Source: Chthonomonadales bacterium (GTDB lineage Bacteria; Armatimonadota; Chthonomonadetes; Chthonomonadales; CAJBBX01). Taken from it: a DNA stretch of 64,000 bases. The stretch spans positions 1 to 64,000 of the forward strand of contig DAIDHP010000021.1 of NCBI GenBank assembly GCA_027459625.1, in the 5' to 3' direction. The position numbers and the translations under genes are program-made. Shown here one piece after another: positions 61,274 through 64,000 of this stretch. The notes below the pieces were generated by a model. It had not been told where the DNA came from, ran no database searches, and was given only the letters and a program-made list of their open reading frames with translations. Each line of letters opens with the position of its first letter. Within the stretch, counting starts at the first letter, position 1.

Positions 61274-62449
61274 ATGGGTATCAGCATAGGATTGGTCGGA
61301 CTGGGTAGTTTCGGATCCGTCTTCGCGGATCTCTTCAAACACCACCCCTTAGTGGATCGAATCGCATTATGTGATCGCGAACCGGAGCGCATCGAGAATT
61401 TCGCCAGGAAGGAATCGTTCCAGGATAAGTTCCATCCACGGGATGGTTTTGCCTCCTTGGAGGAGATTTGCCATAGTGATCTCGATGCCCTGGCGATTTT
61501 CTCCCAGCATTGGCTCCACGCCCCGCAGTGTATCCATGCCATGGAGAGCGGCAAGCATGTCTATAGCGCGGTTCCGCTGATCTCAATTCCCAGCGGGGAC
61601 GAAACGCTGGAGTGGTGTGACAAATTAATCCAAACATGCCGTAAGACGGGGCAATTCTATATGCTTGGCGAAACCACCTATTATCACGCCGATGCGATGT
61701 TCTGCAGACGTCAGGCGGCGAAAGGCGCGTTTGGAGATTTCATATACTCCGAGGGCGAGTACATGCATAGCTTCGATAGCCACGCAAGCGATCTCCGCCA
61801 AGTTTATAAAAGCCGCTTCGCGAGTCATGCGGGGCAGGAATGGGTCAAGAAGCTGAAGGGTTATCGCGAAAGAGGGGACACCGACAGCCCCATGTCTTAC
61901 CCGACGCATTCCATGTCCGGTCCGATGAGCGTGATGCAGGCGCACGCGGTGAAGGTGTCCGCTTGGGGAACGCCTCCCCGAACCAAGGAGCCATATTTCG
62001 AGGAGATGATGATGCCTTACTCCAATGTGACGGCGCTGTTTCAGATGAGCAACCAGTCCGTCATGCGAATCTGCGAACACCGTGAATGCGCCATCATACG
62101 GGAAACCTTCCGGGTATATGGCACTCACGGCACTTATGAGAACGGAATGTGGTTCGAGAAGGAGAAGCCAGTGAACCTGAGGGACGATGAAATTCGTGAT
62201 CCACTGCCCCCTGAAGTGTACGAGGCGTATCGAAACGCCCTTGGCGAGGGCAATGTATATGGAGGGCATGGCGGATCGCATGCGTATCTGGTGAACGAGT
62301 TCGTGGATTCCGTTGCGCATTCCCGTATGCCGGTTATCAACGCCTGGGAGGCTGCTCGGTACACCGCCGCAGGGGTGATGGCGCACAAATCCTCCATGAA
62401 AGATGGCGAAACTCTATCTGTTCCCGATTGGGGCGACGCGCCTGCCTAA
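61274..62449 (+). CDS. Gfo/Idh/MocA-family oxidoreductase (second copy)
   Basis: The 391-residue protein begins MGISIGLVGLGSFGSVFADL (Rossmann G-x-G-x-x-G). At the usual EKP place it has GKHVYSAVPLIS, with Val-Pro instead of Lys-Pro, so the conserved Lys is missing. The C-terminal domain shows CEHRECAIIRETFRVYGTHGTYEN and GGHGGSHAYLVNEFVDSV, typical of the family. It may be a dehydrogenase or a non-oxidising relative such as a hydrolase or dehydratase with tightly bound NAD. It overlaps nothing and ends 2 nt before the converging PAP2 gene. Confidence 0.88.
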   Translation: MGISIGLVGLGSFGSVFADLFKHHPLVDRIALCDREPERIENFARKESFQDKFHPRDGFASLEEICHSDLDALAIFSQHWLHAPQCIHAMESGKHVYSAVPLISIPSGDETLEWCDKLIQTCRKTGQFYMLGETTYYHADAMFCRRQAAKGAFGDFIYSEGEYMHSFDSHASDLRQVYKSRFASHAGQEWVKKLKGYRERGDTDSPMSYPTHSMSGPMSVMQAHAVKVSAWGTPPRTKEPYFEEMMMPYSNVTALFQMSNQSVMRICEHRECAIIRETFRVYGTHGTYENGMWFEKEKPVNLRDDEIRDPLPPEVYEAYRNALGEGNVYGGHGGSHAYLVNEFVDSVAHSRMPVINAWEAARYTAAGVMAHKSSMKDGETLSVPDWGDAPA

Positions 62450-62451
62450 GC

Positions 62452-63000
62452 CTAAAAATGGATGCAGCCCTCCATGCCAACCGCGCGGGAGCTTGGGGCT
62501 ATGAACGGCGCCAGCACAAGTCCGTGGCTGTTTTGCAACTCCCAGCGCGCGGTGAGGTAACCTAACGCCGCTCCCGCAACCACGTCATGCACCCAGTGAC
62601 GATCAAGCACGATGCGCGAGACGCCGATCAGACTAGCGCCGGTATACCAAATGGGCGCTTGGCTTGGATGGTAATTGCTTTCCATGGCGGCGATGGCGAA
62701 TGCGGCGGTCGTGTGCCCGCTGGGAAAGCTATTCCTCGAACCCGTATCCGGACGCGGTTCCCGGACGATCAACTTTAGCGCCTGTTCAAGAAGTACGCTA
62801 GTTCCCAGGGCATCCAACGTTCTAATGCCATGCGGATCGGCGTTGCGTCCGTCCTCCACGAAGGGAATAAGCGCTCCCACGGTAAGGTAGGCGATATTCC
62901 CGTTCCCGGAGGCGAATTTCGCCTCCGGGGAGTTTGTGTAATCAGCATATGCCGGTGCGATCAATACTAGCAACGCGAGCAAACACAGAACAATTTTCAT
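62452..63000 (-). CDS. Secreted PAP2-family phosphatase
   Basis: The 182-residue protein has a signal peptide (MKIVLCLLALLVLIAPAYA). All three PAP2 motifs are present: KLIVREPRP (K-x6-RP), PSGH in SFPSGHTTAAFA, and SRIVLDRHWVHDV (SR-x5-H-x3-D). It is short with few membrane segments, like periplasmic class A acid phosphatases, and may dephosphorylate undecaprenyl pyrophosphate or lipid phosphates. Its ATG directly follows the stop of the upstream beta-helix gene, so translation is coupled. Confidence 0.92.
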   Translation of the reverse strand: MKIVLCLLALLVLIAPAYADYTNSPEAKFASGNGNIAYLTVGALIPFVEDGRNADPHGIRTLDALGTSVLLEQALKLIVREPRPDTGSRNSFPSGHTTAAFAIAAMESNYHPSQAPIWYTGASLIGVSRIVLDRHWVHDVVAGAALGYLTARWELQNSHGLVLAPFIAPSSRAVGMEGCIHF

Positions 63001-63999
63001 TCAGTTTGAATTTTCCTTTTCCGGACCTATCCTATCCATGGGGATCGCTTTGAACCCTAATCGCCAAGCGGGTGAGTCCTTGCGCAACCGGAAGACACCT
63101 TTGGAGTAATCCACAAACCCGGGGGCGTTGCCAACGTAATTATCCGCCACTCCAACTTGATCGGGCTTTAAATTATCCCCGAGCGACAACCAATTGCCAC
63201 CGTAACAGATGTTATGCATTATTTGGTCACCCATCGGCATGGCTGGATTTCCCGCCATCATTTTCACCAGGTTGGGATAGTGGGTGCTATAGGGTGGCTG
63301 GTCGTAATGCAAAGCCCTAAGCTTGGAGTACATGTGCCAATCCCCCCCCGGAACGACGGATTTCTTCGCCCACCCCATTCCTCGCGCATCCACTGAAATG
63401 GCGGTGCTGCAATCAATGAAGATGTTATTGTCTATTCTGTTATAACTTCCGCCGCCCATCAGCACCGCGATATCCGCTTTGTCAAAGATATTACCGTAAA
63501 CCTTCACACCACTAAATGTGTCGTCCAAGTATACTCCCATTACGTGATTGTAACCCTCGCCGTTCTCCTGCCGCGCCAAATCATGCATATAATTGTATCG
63601 AATGACGTTTCCCTGCATTGACCAATCCCTGCCCATGTAAATCGCGCCGGCGTCGGCGGTATCCGTGCAGACCTTGTAGATGTCGTTGTATTCAATCAAA
63701 TGATCGTTGCCGCTGAGAAGTATCGCGGCGTGTGGTGCGTCGTGCAGGATGTTATGTGCGACGATATTTCCATCGCCGTTGATCGCTACGCATGGATGAT
63801 ATGTGCGCGCCCAGCGGTTTACATCCCATATGTCGCAGTTAGTTACGAAGTTATTGGCCGGTGTGAGCGTGGTGCGATCCCCCCCGTTTAGGACGATGCC
63901 CCCCTCTCCGACATCATGGATCGAGCAGTGATCCGCCCCGTTGTAATCCCCGCCGTTTATCTGGATGGCTCTGTCTCCGATATCCTGGAATTCGCAATC
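63001..63999 (-). CDS. Right-handed beta-helix protein (partial, enters from the right edge)
   Basis: The frame is open from the right window edge to the stop at 63001, giving at least 333 residues; a TTG near 63699 is internal, not a start. The pattern is a parallel beta-helix with Asn ladders: FQDIGDRAIQINGGDYNG, VAINGDGNIVAHNILHDA, VIRYNYMHDLARQENGEGYN, SYNRIDNNIFIDC. It ends GVFRLRKDSPAWRLGFKAIP, nearly the same closing as in the beta-helix protein at 32065-34785, so the two are paralogs. The class includes pectate-lyase-like and poly-galacturonase-like proteins. N-terminal part lies outside the window. Confidence 0.85.
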   Translation of the reverse strand, partial: DCEFQDIGDRAIQINGGDYNGADHCSIHDVGEGGIVLNGGDRTTLTPANNFVTNCDIWDVNRWARTYHPCVAINGDGNIVAHNILHDAPHAAILLSGNDHLIEYNDIYKVCTDTADAGAIYMGRDWSMQGNVIRYNYMHDLARQENGEGYNHVMGVYLDDTFSGVKVYGNIFDKADIAVLMGGGSYNRIDNNIFIDCSTAISVDARGMGWAKKSVVPGGDWHMYSKLRALHYDQPPYSTHYPNLVKMMAGNPAMPMGDQIMHNICYGGNWLSLGDNLKPDQVGVADNYVGNAPGFVDYSKGVFRLRKDSPAWRLGFKAIPMDRIGPEKENSN

Positions 64000-64000
64000 C

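Noticed and set aside
61625-62386. 253-codon minus-strand frame
   Set aside because: Antisense to the second Gfo/Idh gene; no motifs or ribosome site.

Overview
The window reads as a Gram-negative-type, polysaccharide-degrading bacterium. It carries a TonB-ExbB-ExbD system with an outer-membrane TonB-dependent receptor, several twin-arginine exported proteins, and many glycoside hydrolases and secreted beta-helix or carbohydrate-binding proteins (GH38, GH76-like, GH78-like, GH36-like, GH101/129-like, GH2 with CBM32, GH95, CBM9). It also has a sulfatase-fold enzyme, two Gfo/Idh/MocA dehydrogenases and a URO-D-fold methyltransferase-like protein. This mix is typical of Armatimonadota (Capsulimonas/Chthonomonas type) and of PVC-related lineages such as Lentisphaerota. 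I lean to Armatimonadota, but nothing here (no rRNA) fixes the taxonomy.

Layout. 1-9.6 kb: end of an unknown gene, a small secreted protein, GH38, a GH76-like secreted enzyme, metG with a degenerate KMSKS loop, a sulfatase-fold enzyme without the maturable Cys/Ser, and a URO-D-like protein. 9.7-18.1 kb: SRAP protein, a small Cys/His membrane-anchored protein, the exbB-exbD-tonB-receptor operon, an aldo/keto reductase and a secreted DUF6786-like protein. 18.3-21 kb: a Gly/Ala pentad-repeat protein, flgM behind a clear class-I cyclic-di-GMP riboswitch, and metY. 21.2-24.1 kb: a decaying accessory island (frameshifted hicB, a nonsense-mutated and IS-interrupted DNA methyltransferase, an ISL3-family element with 30-bp terminal repeats and a broken transposase). 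24-39 kb: GH78-like enzyme, BNR/Ycf48-like protein, a 1356-residue CBM9/beta-propeller protein, a divergent beta-helix protein, an AT-rich GNAT gene, a DUF1361 membrane protein and a Tat-exported protein. 38.6-43.5 kb: second decaying patch (frameshifted Rpn/DUF4351 nuclease, a PH-like gene with an in-frame stop, a HEPN-MNT toxin-antitoxin pair with a frameshifted antitoxin) around intact larB and a dehydrogenase. 43.7-50.1 kb: three co-directional Tat-signal genes, two of them large glycosidase-like enzymes. 50.4-64 kb: uvrB, a geranylgeranyl-reductase-family flavoprotein with an alcohol dehydrogenase, the GH95-GH2 operon, an encapsulated-ferritin-like protein, a second dehydrogenase, a PAP2 phosphatase and a second beta-helix protein that runs off the window.

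How it fits together. The metabolic genes suggest uptake and stepwise trimming of fucose-, rhamnose-, mannose- and galactose-containing plant or algal glycans, with cytoplasmic oxidoreductases acting on released sugars. No SusC/SusD pair is present. The most striking regulatory element is the c-di-GMP riboswitch on the anti-sigma factor gene flgM. The most striking genomic pattern is that every gene-breaking lesion I found lies in mobile, defence, toxin-antitoxin or other accessory genes, while all metabolic genes are open. All assignments come from reading motifs by eye; no database search was possible.
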